A stretch of 64,000 nucleotides of DNA from Xylocopa sonorina (Eukaryota; Arthropoda; Insecta; Hymenoptera; Apidae), in the NCBI RefSeq assembly GCF_050948175.1, contig NC_135207.1, forward strand, positions 5,607,501 through 5,671,500. Reading direction: 5' to 3'. A program made the translations under genes and the position numbers. The notes under the pieces were generated by a model. It worked only from the letters and a program-made list of their open reading frames with translations, made no database searches and was not told the origin of the DNA. Positions within the stretch are counted from its first letter, which is position 1; every line of letters starts with the position of its first letter. This document shows positions 51,434 through 62,264 of the stretch, piece by piece.

Positions 51434-54352
51434 TCAGGAGGATTTCACATTTTTTTCCTTTGATAGAACTGGAATTGTTTTGAATTTAATATTTTGCAAC
51501 AAATTGTAAGAGCCATATGTACAAAATTTATGTGACACAAAAGGTACATAAAACGCTCGGAAAATGCGATGCGATCTGAAATACAAACATTTCATTCAAA
51601 ACACATAATAATTATGATTTTAAATGCATTAAGTAAAAGTGATTCACTTACTTTGCTGGATTTAAAAATTTGGTCGATTTTATTATCGTAAAATTATTAG
51701 TTAGTCGTGAATAGTTTGGTTCCAATTCCGTCTCGATACCAATATCCAGGTCTAACACAAAATGGCACTTGTCTAAGCTAAACTACAGTAACAAGTTTTA
51801 TTACTTCGACTGATTAATATACTACTGCGGTATTTGCGAAACTTAATAAAGAAAACTTACGTAACGCGTGGGTTCTTCTCTATTCATATCGTTAAAATGA
51901 GGCTGTGTAATACTAGTTGCATTTTCATGATCTAAGAAAGATTGAGGTAATTGCCCTGTAAATTCTGATCTTAGAAAATGAAGTTTCCAACTGAAAGAAA
52001 TATCGCATTTATGTTTAAAATAGTACGAACTGAACTTTGTACTAAAATTTCGGACGAAATGCATTACTTACTTGTTTGATGGAAAGAAAAAACTGCTTGG
52101 GAATCGATGCCATTCTTTACCAATACAAAAGTTGATTTTAATATCTTTAAAGATTTCTCTCTCTAAACTAAGTTTATTAACATCCATCATTATTTCCATT
52201 GGTGCATTATAGCCTGATACAGCATATAACAAATTTTATTTTATTCGGAAAAATGCAATTTCTAATTTTCCAAAATTTCTTACCTTTGTATAGTGCTAAT
52301 GATCTAGATATTCCAAGAAAACCACATATTAAGATAGCAAACAATGTAATGTGAACAGTATATTGCAAATAATGATAGGCAATATGTAAAGAACTAAGTT
52401 TTGTTCTAACAAAGAAATATAGCTTTTGAATGGTGTCTATACCTATACCACCAGCCAAGCAAATCATTGGATACACAGGGTATAAAAATCGTTCTTCCTG
52501 CGAATTAAAATTATCATTATAACTATGTAACTTCATCTTTTATAAATGATGTTACTTAGTTTACCTTATGTGATTGAAAGAAAAATACCAGGAACCAAAG
52601 ATACAATGGTGCTAATGAATACCAGTATGACAAACATAAACGATCTCTTGCCTTGGCTGGTACAATTAGCCACACTAAAAACTATAAGAATTATTTTATT
52701 AAAGTACTTTAAATATTATGGAGTCCATAAATGTAATGAATACTACCAATCCAAACGGAGCCCAAAGTGCAGCAATAAAGACGAAATTGAAGTTCAAAAA
52801 TCCATTATAAATATAATAACTAAAAGGTTCTGTTCCGTAGAGATTTGGTCCATGGTTGGTAAAAACATTATACATTACAATGTTTATGGGTGCTATTACC
52901 AATTTGCCATAATACATTGAATCAATCCATACCATTGGTACCAAAACAACAGTACCAGATATGATTACCCATTTTATAAATTTACTCCAGTCTTGCTTAT
53001 GTATTAACATTTCCACTGCAATTGGTAATCTACAAAGAATGTAAGATATACAGTTTTATTGCACTGCCAGATTTTCATGCTTTGGGTTTAACAATATTTA
53101 AAAAAACCTACCCAAGCAATGCAGCAAATGGCCATCCCAATAAGGCAGATATAGCTGTGGCAAAAATCGCCAATTCATATTGTCGGCCATACCAGGCAGC
53201 TGTAGCAACAGTACTCAAGTACCTGTATAAAGTACACATGAAATTAATTTAAACAATAGAATTATTCCAACATACATGTATGTAATTATTTATGTAACAT
53301 ACATGGAAAAAGAAGATGGCAGAAATGCAGCACTGGCAATATACATGCCAGAGCTAAGAATGAGAAATACTAATGTTAGCCTTCCAATGTGAATCCCAAA
53401 TTCTCTGCATACATTTCTATAAATTTGAAGAATAATAAAATTCCAGTATTCTGGTAGCTTGAGATTGAATTTGCTATGTGAATGATCATATATCATTCAA
53501 AAAAGGTACATACTTATAAAAGTATACTTCAGATAATGCACAACCCACAGACAACAGACATCTTACAAAGTAGAAGACTAGAACAGGATTTGGTTCTAAT
53601 AAGTAATGATAAAGTTTTGCTGGTACCATATGAACCAACAAGTACATGTATGATCTTAATGCATACTGCGGGCTATATTCCCATGTTTGTTGACCAGTAC
53701 CGTAAAGCAAATAGTGACTCTAAAAAATACAATGAATGAATAATATATCTTTAGTTGAGTGGCCTATCAATTAAAATATATTAGTATAGAATAGAAACAT
53801 TGAAATTTATATATAAATCTTATTAAGAATTGTTTAAATCATTAGGAACTGTTCCTTACAGGTTCCCAATAATTATAAGTTTCATCACAATCTGTTATGT
53901 GACTCCATATAGCAGAACAAAACCGTGCTGACAAAAGTAATTTAAATACTGTATCCACACCAGGGTAAATAAGACCACTATCAGATGATTCTTCTGGTCT
54001 GCAACACATAGCTTTAATTTCTTTTGTTTAGTAGTTAGGTTATATTTTTATATTATATACATATTTCAAATATTTCACTTTAATAATAATCTAAGTATAA
54101 AAAAATTAAATGAGATAATGATATCCGTAATTCCGTATTAAAAAAGTTTAATGTTAAATTGTCAAATAGAGTTAACCGGCATGCAATATGTTTACGTTTA
54201 TTAAAGACGCGATAACAACAAAATTTGTAATTCAATTCTTAATAAGGAGGAACAAAATAATTTGATCTCTACTTTGAGAATCGTCTGCCATTCAACTTTT
54301 TCAATTCTTTCTTGGAAACAAAAAGCTGACGTTGACGTTGATTCGGCGCCAT
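51434..54352 (-). CDS. ALG9: Alpha-1,2-mannosyltransferase ALG9
   Basis: Twelve coding exons, complement(54273..54352, 53860..53998, 53514..53719, 53303..53416, 53112..53222, 53029..52747, 52681..52565, 52497..52284, 52213..52072, 51990..51861, 51782..51652, 51575..51434), encode 602 residues with phase kept. ALG9 is an ER multi-pass GT22 enzyme that adds the seventh and ninth mannoses to the dolichol-linked N-glycan precursor, using dolichol-phosphate-mannose. Landmarks are DCDETYNYWEP (residues 63-73, the acidic catalytic loop), QTWEYSPQYALRSY, FLPSSFSMY, LLGWPFAALLGLPIA, YYGKLVIAPINIVMYNVF, HGPNLYGTEP, HKEERFLYPVYPMICL, and in the C-terminal lumenal part GKEWHRFPSSFF and LRSEFTGQLPQ. A polar N-terminus of about 40 residues precedes the first helix. 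The length is close to the human protein. Intron 6 is only 65 bases, and its donor is fixed by that minimum size. Confidence 0.95.
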
Positions 54353-54699
54353 GGTTTCCCCAAGCTTTTAAAGCTTATCTAAATATTTATGTAACTATGT
54401 TATTCTATCGATATACTTTTATCAATCCTCAAATTGACATTAATCAAACATTAACATTATACACTCATTTTATTAACAGTTAAATAAATTATATAAAGGT
54501 TACAGTTTATATATGTGTATAATTGTATAATTCTTATTTTTATGTCATTTTTTCGGTTAACTAGGAGAAAGTTTATATTTAAAGAAATCTCTCCGAAAAA
54601 TCCATTTCTTATATAGAACTATTGATTAATATTTATACATATTATTCAAGTCTTAATGCATATATTAGATATAACAATTGCTATTTATAGTCTCCTATG

Positions 54700-54745
54700 T
54701 TAGGTTTGGTTATGCTATAACCTAACGTAGCATAACCAAACCTAA
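54700..54745. repeat. Perfect 17-base inverted repeat with 12-base loop
   Basis: TTAGGTTTGGTTATGCT (54700-54716) is exactly reverse-complementary to 54729-54745. The loop itself carries AACCTAACG. The arm starts with TTAGG, the arthropod telomere unit, though no true TTAGG array is present. Confidence 0.9.
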
Positions 54746-54748
54746 TAA

Positions 54749-55050
54749 TTTTATTATAATTTATTGTACATTTCATTAGTTTTATTGTCGTTTATCGTAT
54801 ATTTTAATAACTTTACTGTATTTTCTAGTATATCTCACTAATTTTTTTGTAATTTTTTGTATATGTATCATCTGTCTTACTCTTTCCTATAGCTTTCTTA
54901 TGTATCTCTCTCTCTCTTACCTCTAAAGCGGGATATATACAAGAAATTGCAATAAAACTAGCTAGATATGCTAGAAAATACAGTAAAAATATTAAAATAT
55001 ACAACAAATTATAATAAAACTACTGAAATATATAAGAAATTACAATAAAA
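54749..55050. mobile_element. Imperfect foldback (MITE-like) element
   Basis: The left arm, 54749-54866, aligns with the reverse complement of 54933-55050. The arms are both 118 bases, show no obvious indels and are roughly 80% identical by eye, with an exact core ACTGTATTTTCTAG. A 66-base spacer with a TC microsatellite (about 54906-54917) lies between. Each arm looks built from degenerate copies of a unit resembling TTTTATTGTAATTTCTTGTA. No coding capacity and no clear target-site duplication are seen. Confidence 0.65.
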
Positions 55051-55109
55051 CTGTGATTTCCGCTGCGTGACATCACTTCCATAACCATCTACATCCGCAC
55101 TTGTTAAAG

Positions 55110-55130
55110 GTTGTGATGGCACGCGGTAAC
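55110..55130 (+). promoter_or_regulatory. Possible RFX (X-box-like) half sites at the CFAP300 start region
   Basis: GTTGTGATGGCA begins like an X-box (GTTRCC ... GGYAAC), and a perfect GGTAAC half site follows at 55125-55130. The spacing is wider than the usual 0-3 bases, so this is weak. RFX factors commonly drive cilium genes, which is why it is noted. Confidence 0.25.
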
Positions 55131-55217
55131 AGCACGTTGTGGGGCACCATGGTATCAATAGCGATAATCTCTATGGCAATAACTGTTCACATTGTATTGC
55201 TTGAAAATGGAAATTGA
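55116..55217 (+). CDS. 33-codon ORF upstream of and overlapping the CFAP300 start
   Basis: ATG at 55116 to TGA at 55215-55217 encodes 33 residues. These have a polar start, a hydrophobic middle (MVSIAIISMAITVHIVLL) long enough for one membrane span, and a short ENGN tail. The ORF overlaps the first codons of CFAP300 in another frame: the CFAP300 ATG is at 55207. It could be an overlapping upstream ORF that lowers CFAP300 translation, a real micropeptide, or chance 5'UTR. Its start lies close to the likely promoter, so it may even be untranscribed. I recognise no homologue. Confidence 0.3.
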   Translation: MARGNSTLWGTMVSIAIISMAITVHIVLLENGN

Positions 55218-56400
55218 ACCTAAATATACATTTGTACCTTTTACACAAAAGACTTTGATGGGTATAAATAATAAAACTGTTCAGGAATTTCTTTCTAAAT
55301 GGTAAAAGTACTTTTGCCCCTTCTTAATTAATATTTACCTATAAAATTTTGTGCACGAGTTTGCTATAATTACTAAATTTTGTACAATTTTACAGGGGTA
55401 TAAAAGGGAACTTTATCATACAACATTTTTCATTTAATGAACCTTTTCAGCAATATCACAAATATCATTTAGCTGAAGTTAGTTAACTACATTAAATAAT
55501 ACAATTTTTATTGTAAGTAATATTTATAGTACTATTTATATCCCAATATTTCCAGGCTTTTTTCAAAGATGATTCAGTAGCTAAAGAACTGCTAACAAAG
55601 CAAGGAAATTATTGGGTAAAACAAGGTAGCAAATACTTTTTTTAAAGTATTATTGTATAATACTACAATTATTTTCATAACTGATAGGTATATTGGCATC
55701 AAATGTGGAAATAAAGCCTGTTCCCTGTTCTGTCTTAAACATGTCGTTTTTTAACAAATTAAAAGACCCTAAGAACAGAATTGTTCATAAGTCTGGGACC
55801 ATTTGTAAGACATATGACATGGAATTACAAAACTTTTTAGTTTCTGATAATCTTAGAAGAGTACAGTATCTTTTTATTATAATCGATCTATTTTGAGTAG
55901 ACCATGAGTAGACTAGTTTATTTATACCTACACTTATAGATGCTACTAGATGAAGAATGTTTAGAATATCATTTATACTTGAAAGATGAACGTGAAGAAT
56001 TCATATTTCGCATATTTCAAATGCTTGTACTTGGAGGAACATTATGTCAATATGAAGACACTTTAAATCCATATTTAGAAGTCACTAAAGCTATTTATAA
56101 GGATTTAGTAAGGTGTTGAATATTTCTAGGAATATTTATTTTAATATGAGTAATAAATGAGATCAATGATTAAGCTATTCTTTTTATTATTTTAGGGTAC
56201 AAAAAAAAGAAGATACAGATTTATCAGTTAGTACCATAATTTTAGAAGTAGTAGCTAAAGATAGTAGGGAACAAGCATATTTTCCATATGATCCATCTCA
56301 TATGCAAAATTTGGGGTTTTTATTAATTGATTATGTTACTCGTGAAGTTACAACATTCTTACATCAATTTGGAGAATATTGTCTTTCACACATACAATAA
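55207..56400 (+). CDS. CFAP300: Cilia- and flagella-associated protein 300
   Basis: Six coding exons, 55207..55301, 55396..55477, 55556..55625, 55688..55860, 55940..56112 and 56196..56400, encode 265 residues, about the length of the human protein (C11orf70). Landmarks are FVPFTQKTL near the start, IKGNFIIQHFSFNEPF, AFFKDDSVAKELL, LNMSFFNKL, LVSDNLRRMLLDEE, EREEFIFRIFQMLVLGGTLC, YEDTLNPYLEVTKAIYKDLV and FLLIDYVTREV. CFAP300 is a cytoplasmic factor needed to assemble axonemal dynein arms; human mutations cause primary ciliary dyskinesia. In an insect the likely sites are sperm flagella and chordotonal cilia. It is the only plus-strand gene in the window, divergent from ALG9 and convergent with the DUF229 gene. 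The stop codon lies inside an AATAAA word (56397-56402). Confidence 0.93.
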
Positions 56401-57067
56401 ATTTAAGAAAAATTTATTTAAAACTTTCATACCACAGGTATATTATATCTCAATATTATTTCCTATATAAGTATTGAAAACTAATCACTCTCACTCTTTC
56501 TCTCTCTCCCTCTCTCTCTGATTTTATTATACTACATTGTGCATTTATTACATACATGATAGAAAACATTATGTTAATAATTGTGACTGTTAATTTCAGT
56601 AGAAATAAGTATCTCGATTATACAATTTCTAGATATGGAGGACTACAATATTCATAACATTTTGTTATTATATAATTTCACATTTCATATGAAAATAATA
56701 ATTAATTATGAAGAAGTATTTTGTGCCACATTTAAAATTACATAAAGTAAGGCTAAAGACTAGTATAGTTGCAAGTATAATATAATTAACTGTATGATAA
56801 AATTATTTCATAGGATAAATTTTAATTTGTATTGAATTTATCATTGGTATGTATGTAAGCGTAGAAGTTACTACATTTTTATATTACACATATAAAATAT
56901 GTATATCATTTGTTACGTTTGTTTATGAAAACCAGAAATTAAAAAGAAAATCTAGTCTAGCTAAATGTCTGAAATAAAATGTAATTTTAATCACAGTATC
57001 CCACTTGTAAGTGTTTTCCTATTTTGCCTCAAGATTTGCAGTTTTACATATATTAAAAATTATTTAC
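56401..57067. other. Convergent intergenic DNA
   Basis: AT-rich 3' flanks of CFAP300 and the DUF229 gene. A CT-rich microsatellite (TCTCTCTCCCTCTCTCTCTG) lies at about 56490-56520. No gene is seen. Confidence 0.6.
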
Positions 57068-60000
57068 TTAATCTTTACAGTAGCAATATTTTCGCAAGTG
57101 GTATAAAGAATTTTCCACACATCTTGCTTGAGATCCGTACATATTAATTCTACTAACATCTGAAATCTGAAACAGATTTTTTTGCACTTTAGCTGTTATT
57201 ATGTATTTCAATTTTCCAATATTTAACATAAACTCACTTTGGTCAAAAATGTATTCTTCTTCACATCATAAGTTATACTAGCTTCAAACAATCCATCACC
57301 TGGTATTGTTTTTACTTTCAATTGATAAGTTTCAATAGTTAACTTTGTTTTGGCACTGAAATCTCCTATAAAACCGTCTTGATCTCCGGACTTTTGAAAT
57401 TTTAATAAATCTACAATTTTATATCTTTATAATTACAAGTCAATGCGTAAAGAGGGTACATTTATAATACCTTTATTAGGTATAAATTTAGCAGCCCACA
57501 ATATCTCTTTTAATTGTAACTGTTCGCATATATCTCGATGATCTTCCGTATAACTATTAAGAAATTCAATGAAATATTTGGCTGCTTTAATGACAGTATC
57601 ATTATTAACAGAAATTTCTTGCCAACTGAGGCAAGCACACCAATGCGGTTCTATAAACGCATCTGCACACGTTCTATCTAGCGGTATCTGTATCGTAATT
57701 AAAAAATATTAGATCTGTACAAGCAATAGTCATAATCTGTATCAAACAGTAATGTTAGTAAATAAGTGCTCTTATAGATTCTTCGAATTTGTCGGTGTCA
57801 TATTATATATTAGAAGACAAAACGAAAAGTAAATATAAGCTGTGTCGTTTGTGCGTAGTGTTATTGTAATTCCATTCGAAATTTACATCAAATTTTTAAT
57901 AAGAATAAAATGTTTGAAGAAATCCTACTATTTTAAAATAAATAATATAATAAAGATACTAGCATTGATAATAGCGGAAAAAATATTACCCATCACTGAT
58001 TAAAGCTAAAAGATCAATGATCGCTCGATACGTATTTTACGGTGCCCAAACAGAGGCGCGCACACGTATTTATTCTTGTATAACTTTATATTATTCGAAG
58101 TGTTGTGATAATATTATATATATAGATGTACAGATATATTTTCAATGTATCTGAAGACAACCTTTTGCCTTATCTAAAATCACTCTGTGTATTTATTACA
58201 GGTAAACCTTTTCGTTGATGGTATGACCTTTCCTTAAAGGAGGGAAGCGTCAACGTTTCAAAGCCGTCAAGATTTCTCATGACAGTCTAAGCTTACTACC
58301 GTATGAAGGACGAGAACGGATAACATCCGAACAAACGAAATGGAAAATTATAACGGGGTAAGTGTTAAATATGTCATTTTAACACGCGTTTTAATAATAC
58401 GCTGTTCTTCAAAAATATTAGGCTAGATGTTATTCTTAATTTTAACTGATTTGAGTTCTAATTGGAACCACACTGGGTTTAATATGTTTACGTTCCTTAA
58501 AAACGTAATATTTTTCGATAAAAGTGTACATAATATTCTTACCTTATCAAATAAGCTAATAGCCCTTTGATGTCGATCTCCAATTTTTGGTTTTTCGAAA
58601 TTCAATATACTTTCTAATGTTTTGTGCACATCGAATGGTGTTGTTAAATAGTGCGTATTGTGCAAAAAATTTGCATAAGCTTCTGGATAAACCTTTTTAA
58701 ACCAAGGTGGGAAAACAAAAGAGAAAAATGGTAGCCTTTCCTCTTGCTTACCTTGTAGAGTGTTACGAATTTCTGCAAATCTTAAAAATAAAATTTATAG
58801 ACATGAATTTTATGCTGATGTGTATAACTCTATTCAAACTATAAATTATTTATCTGACAAACCTATGTCCATGATCGCTCATTAGTATCAATACTGTGTC
58901 ATTTAAATGACCAAATTCTTGTAAATCCTGAATCCAATTATGCAAGTCATCATCGACTACTCCTATGTCATTATAAGAGTCATGAGAAAGTTCTCCATGA
59001 AACCCAAATACAAATTTTGGTTGATTTTTATAGACATTGAAAATTTCTTTAATGTAATTTAACATCACCTATGAAAATAATGATGATATAAATGAATTGT
59101 TAGTTTGAAGAAGAAAATAATAATTAGAAACCTTAAACTGAGGTTTCCTTAATTGGGATAAATTTTTCTTTTAATGGTACAAATCATGATTAAAGATTAA
59201 AGTGCTTTCTTTTTTAATTTCTCAGAAAAAAATATCGATAACAATTTAATAAATTACCATATGCCTTGGGATGCTTCCAATGCAGAATTTATTATAGTAT
59301 CTAAAATATGGTGTAGCAGCTAAATAGTATGTTCTCATATAATGATCAGTTGGTTGTTTTTTAAAACCCTTTAGACGATATGTAAAAGTTCCAATATGAT
59401 GGACATCTTCCATAAATCCTGTTATATATCCATTTTCTTTATACTGATTCCATATCATTGGATATACATTAACATAATTTGCTTTTTCACCCATGCGTTT
59501 TCTAGTATCTGGAAGTTCAAGTTCAATCTTTCCAGTAAGAATGGGAATAAGTGCTTGCGGCGTACCATCGCCTACTATATTGTACCCCTCTAGTATTAAA
59601 GCATTTAAGTATTCTTTCAAATACTGATATGTTTTTGGCAATTTGCGTATAAATGTATTTCTTGACAGAGAATCAAAACCAAACATAAGTACATTTAGTT
59701 TAATAGCCTTGCTTCCAATATTTTCCCATTTACTTTTCTCTTTCGCTTGAGGATCATTCTGCACTCCAGCCATAATACTATGCCATCTAAATATTTTTTT
59801 AAAATGAGCTTCATTCAGTTTGTCCAATAATTATCTTTCTTTATATATTCTTTCTACTTACTCATTTCCATTTTTTGATTCACACTTAACATCTACAAAA
59901 TCACTGTGCTTGAGAATATAAAAATCATCGGCTTCTACAGGGGTCATGAATGATATGTTATAGTCATCGTCCCTAAGAATTTCTGTAGGCAATATTGAAA

Positions 60001-60600
60001 TATAATATAAATAATACAATGTATATTTGTAAACTATATTTTTGGAAGCAAATACAATCATATATCAGTAGAAGTTTCATGGAACTTACCACTAAAAAAG
60101 CAAGTTATAGACCCATATTTTTTCTTTGCATTATTGCTAATAACGAGTCTTGAACCACGAAGAACAACCCAATCTTCTGGCGTACATTGTAAAGGTGGAA
60201 CATCGTGAATAAATTTTGTAATCTCTGGATTGGAAACCTCTAACTGAGGTAGTTTACAGGCCACATTACCATCGCTAAAAATATATACTAGTCTTTCTTA
60301 TATTTTTATATTTAAGATATAGTTCTTTTGATAAAATGATACTTACCCAATATAAGGTTGTTCAGATTCTTTGATTAATTGAGATATGTGTATTCTGAAA
60401 TAATATATAATATCATAATTAAATATTTGAAACTGCATGTTTTAAGGTGATTAAATGATTGCTCACAGTTTCTCCAAATTTGATAAATCATTATCATTAT
60501 AACCCAGTCCGGAGCGAAAAACTTGAACAAGACAAAACAGCAGTAAAACAAATAATGCTGTTATAATAAGTCGGCGAAAGTAACATGACAGAATCCTCAT
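57068..60600 (-). CDS. DUF229 family type II membrane protein (alkaline-phosphatase-like fold)
   Basis: Ten coding exons, complement(60467..60600, 60347..60394, 60090..60274, 59862..59982, 59258..59786, 58863..59068, 58543..58780, 57471..57687, 57238..57410, 57068..57166), encode 649 residues. A signal anchor (about residues 9-28, RRLIITALFVLLLFCLVQVF) predicts a lumenal or extracellular catalytic body. Family landmarks are CTPEDWVV, NVLMFGFDSLSRNTF (194-208, including the metal-site Asp201), LPKTYQYL, GDGTPQALIPILTG, ENGYITGFMEDV, GFHGELSHDSYND, LMSDHGHR (401-408, metal-site Asp404/His405), PFFSFVFPPWF and a Cys-rich end (LRKYCYCKD). DUF229 proteins are abundant in insects and nematodes, but their substrate is not established. 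The sulfatase/alkaline-phosphatase-like fold suggests hydrolysis or transfer of a phosphate or sulfate group (inference). An alternative acceptor 7 bases into the last exon would give another 31-codon end. Confidence 0.92.
57688..58542 (-). other. Largest intron of the DUF229 gene
   Basis: 855 bases, far longer than the gene's other introns (60-200 bases). A GC-richer patch at about 58200-58330 has no recognisable gene. Confidence 0.6.
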
Positions 60601-62264
60601 TTTTAATTAATTTTTCATATCTGAAAAGTAAAAACAATTAAACGCGACAATTTGAATTTAATACGAATAAAATCTTTGTTCCAAGTAATCAACAGGGGAA
60701 TTTTTACGTTTAGGGAATGAATAGTTAATAAATCGTGAAATTTTTCATTTTTTACTTTATAATATTACGATTTTCTTTGAAACTTTTGTACCAACCAGCA
60801 CTCCGCTTTACACTATCTCGAGATAGCCACGTTAAATGTACGTGGCGTTAAATGTTAGTAGCGTTTAATAGGTGGATTCCTTTTGCAACCGGTTTTTATC
60901 TGTAATGTTTCCCCAATCCATACACGCATGAAATACAGATCTGTTGTATTAACTGTATCGAGCAACACATTGCATTATCTGTGTCCACTCCCTTGCGAAC
61001 AGCTGATACGTACGCATTTCCCAGAACGCTTAGCGGCTTAAGTGTGCCTTCCTACCCCCTTCTTTCATTGAATATTTGTCTATTTTAAGGATTTTTTCCC
61101 TATCTTCTCACATCATAATGTTGCATTAGCAAAAACGCACCGTAGGATATGAATAGTTATATATATATCTCTCAGATATTGTAGATATAAATACATGGAG
61201 GCGGGTTATTTGAGATAATATGCGATCGAACTGCTCTCTGGATTTCTGCATGTAGATTATTGAGTTCACATAAAAATAAAGCGAGAAGTAGTAAATTAAA
61301 TTCTTAATTAATGCTTTTGCAATGCTTTATTATCTTTACAAGGCATGATTATTAATCGAGTTCTTTCAACTTAGGATTTATCGTGACTGCTAACAATTAT
61401 GTTGTTTATGAATATTTATTGTCTGTACAGTGTATTATTTACAATGAGTGAATTAATTATCGGGCTTTTTTTAGAGTACGTTGCACTCCGAATTGTGCAA
61501 TAGCGCATCTCGTCGCGTGTCGTGGATTATAGTACTCGAAGTAAATAAAGAATCGGTAGATAATCTAAATAGAATGTTCGATATTGAGATTTTTTAGTTA
61601 CATCTAGAGCTTACACGTACATTGTTAAAACACGATCTATGGTTATTAACGCGTCCAATATATTACAATCGTATCTTTCCTTAGTACGCTATGCAGTTAC
61701 ATGACGTTTACGTGCGAACAATTCATGTACTAATCCCGATTACATTTTATAATTGTGCTGTTATTTGTATCCTTTCGTAACGAATACTCCGTTTCATGAA
61801 TTGAGAAAAATATTACAGATATCATCTTATAAATAATATGGCATTAGGAGAGTAAATGGTTGAGCGGGTAGAAAATCTTTAACTTTGTCACCTGATTTGA
61901 ATTGTTGCACCTTTACATTTTAAAGATGTTGAGAATAGCAAGCACTTACGATAAAAGTTTCTTTATGCACACTTCGTTTATACTAACCTTGTTTGGAGTT
62001 GGATATATGAATTCGTCACTGATAACAATCAGTCTTTATTATTCTAGCTACGCTATAGTGAACACGTTTGCAATTATATTTTACAATTAATAATTAAACC
62101 ACCAGTGTCAGCGACGAAACCTTTGACTATTTTCGGTCATCGTTACTTTATTGGGTCTTTCGCGGTGTAATGCTGTGGCTCCATGGAATAACATTGAACA
62201 AGCGCTGATTCTGCTAACGGGATTTCATTGATTCTTTATCGTTGCGTTGTTTAGGAATAATACC
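60601..62264. other. AT-rich intergenic DNA
   Basis: It holds the promoter region of the DUF229 gene and the 3' flank of the ATP11-like gene, with a minus-strand AATAAA at 62147-62152, about 113 bases past its stop. No gene is seen. Confidence 0.55.
62147..62152 (-). terminator. Candidate polyadenylation signal of the ATP11-like gene
   Basis: AATAAA on the minus strand, about 113 bases downstream of the stop codon at 62265. Confidence 0.45.

Larger units (their letters stand above)
54353..55115. promoter_or_regulatory. Divergent ALG9/CFAP300 promoter region
   Basis: 760 bases separate the two divergent start regions. The stretch holds a perfect 17-base palindrome (54700-54745) followed at once by a long imperfect foldback (54749-55050), so most of it is repeat-like. 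A CRE-like TGACATCA lies at 55068-55075. No TATA box stands out. Confidence 0.55.

Noticed and set aside
54700..54745. Internal telomere array
   Set aside because: Only isolated TTAGG/CCTAA words are present, not tandem repeats.
54825..55007. 60-codon hydrophobic minus-strand frame
   Set aside because: It lies wholly within the foldback repeat. Hydrophobicity comes from T-rich sequence.
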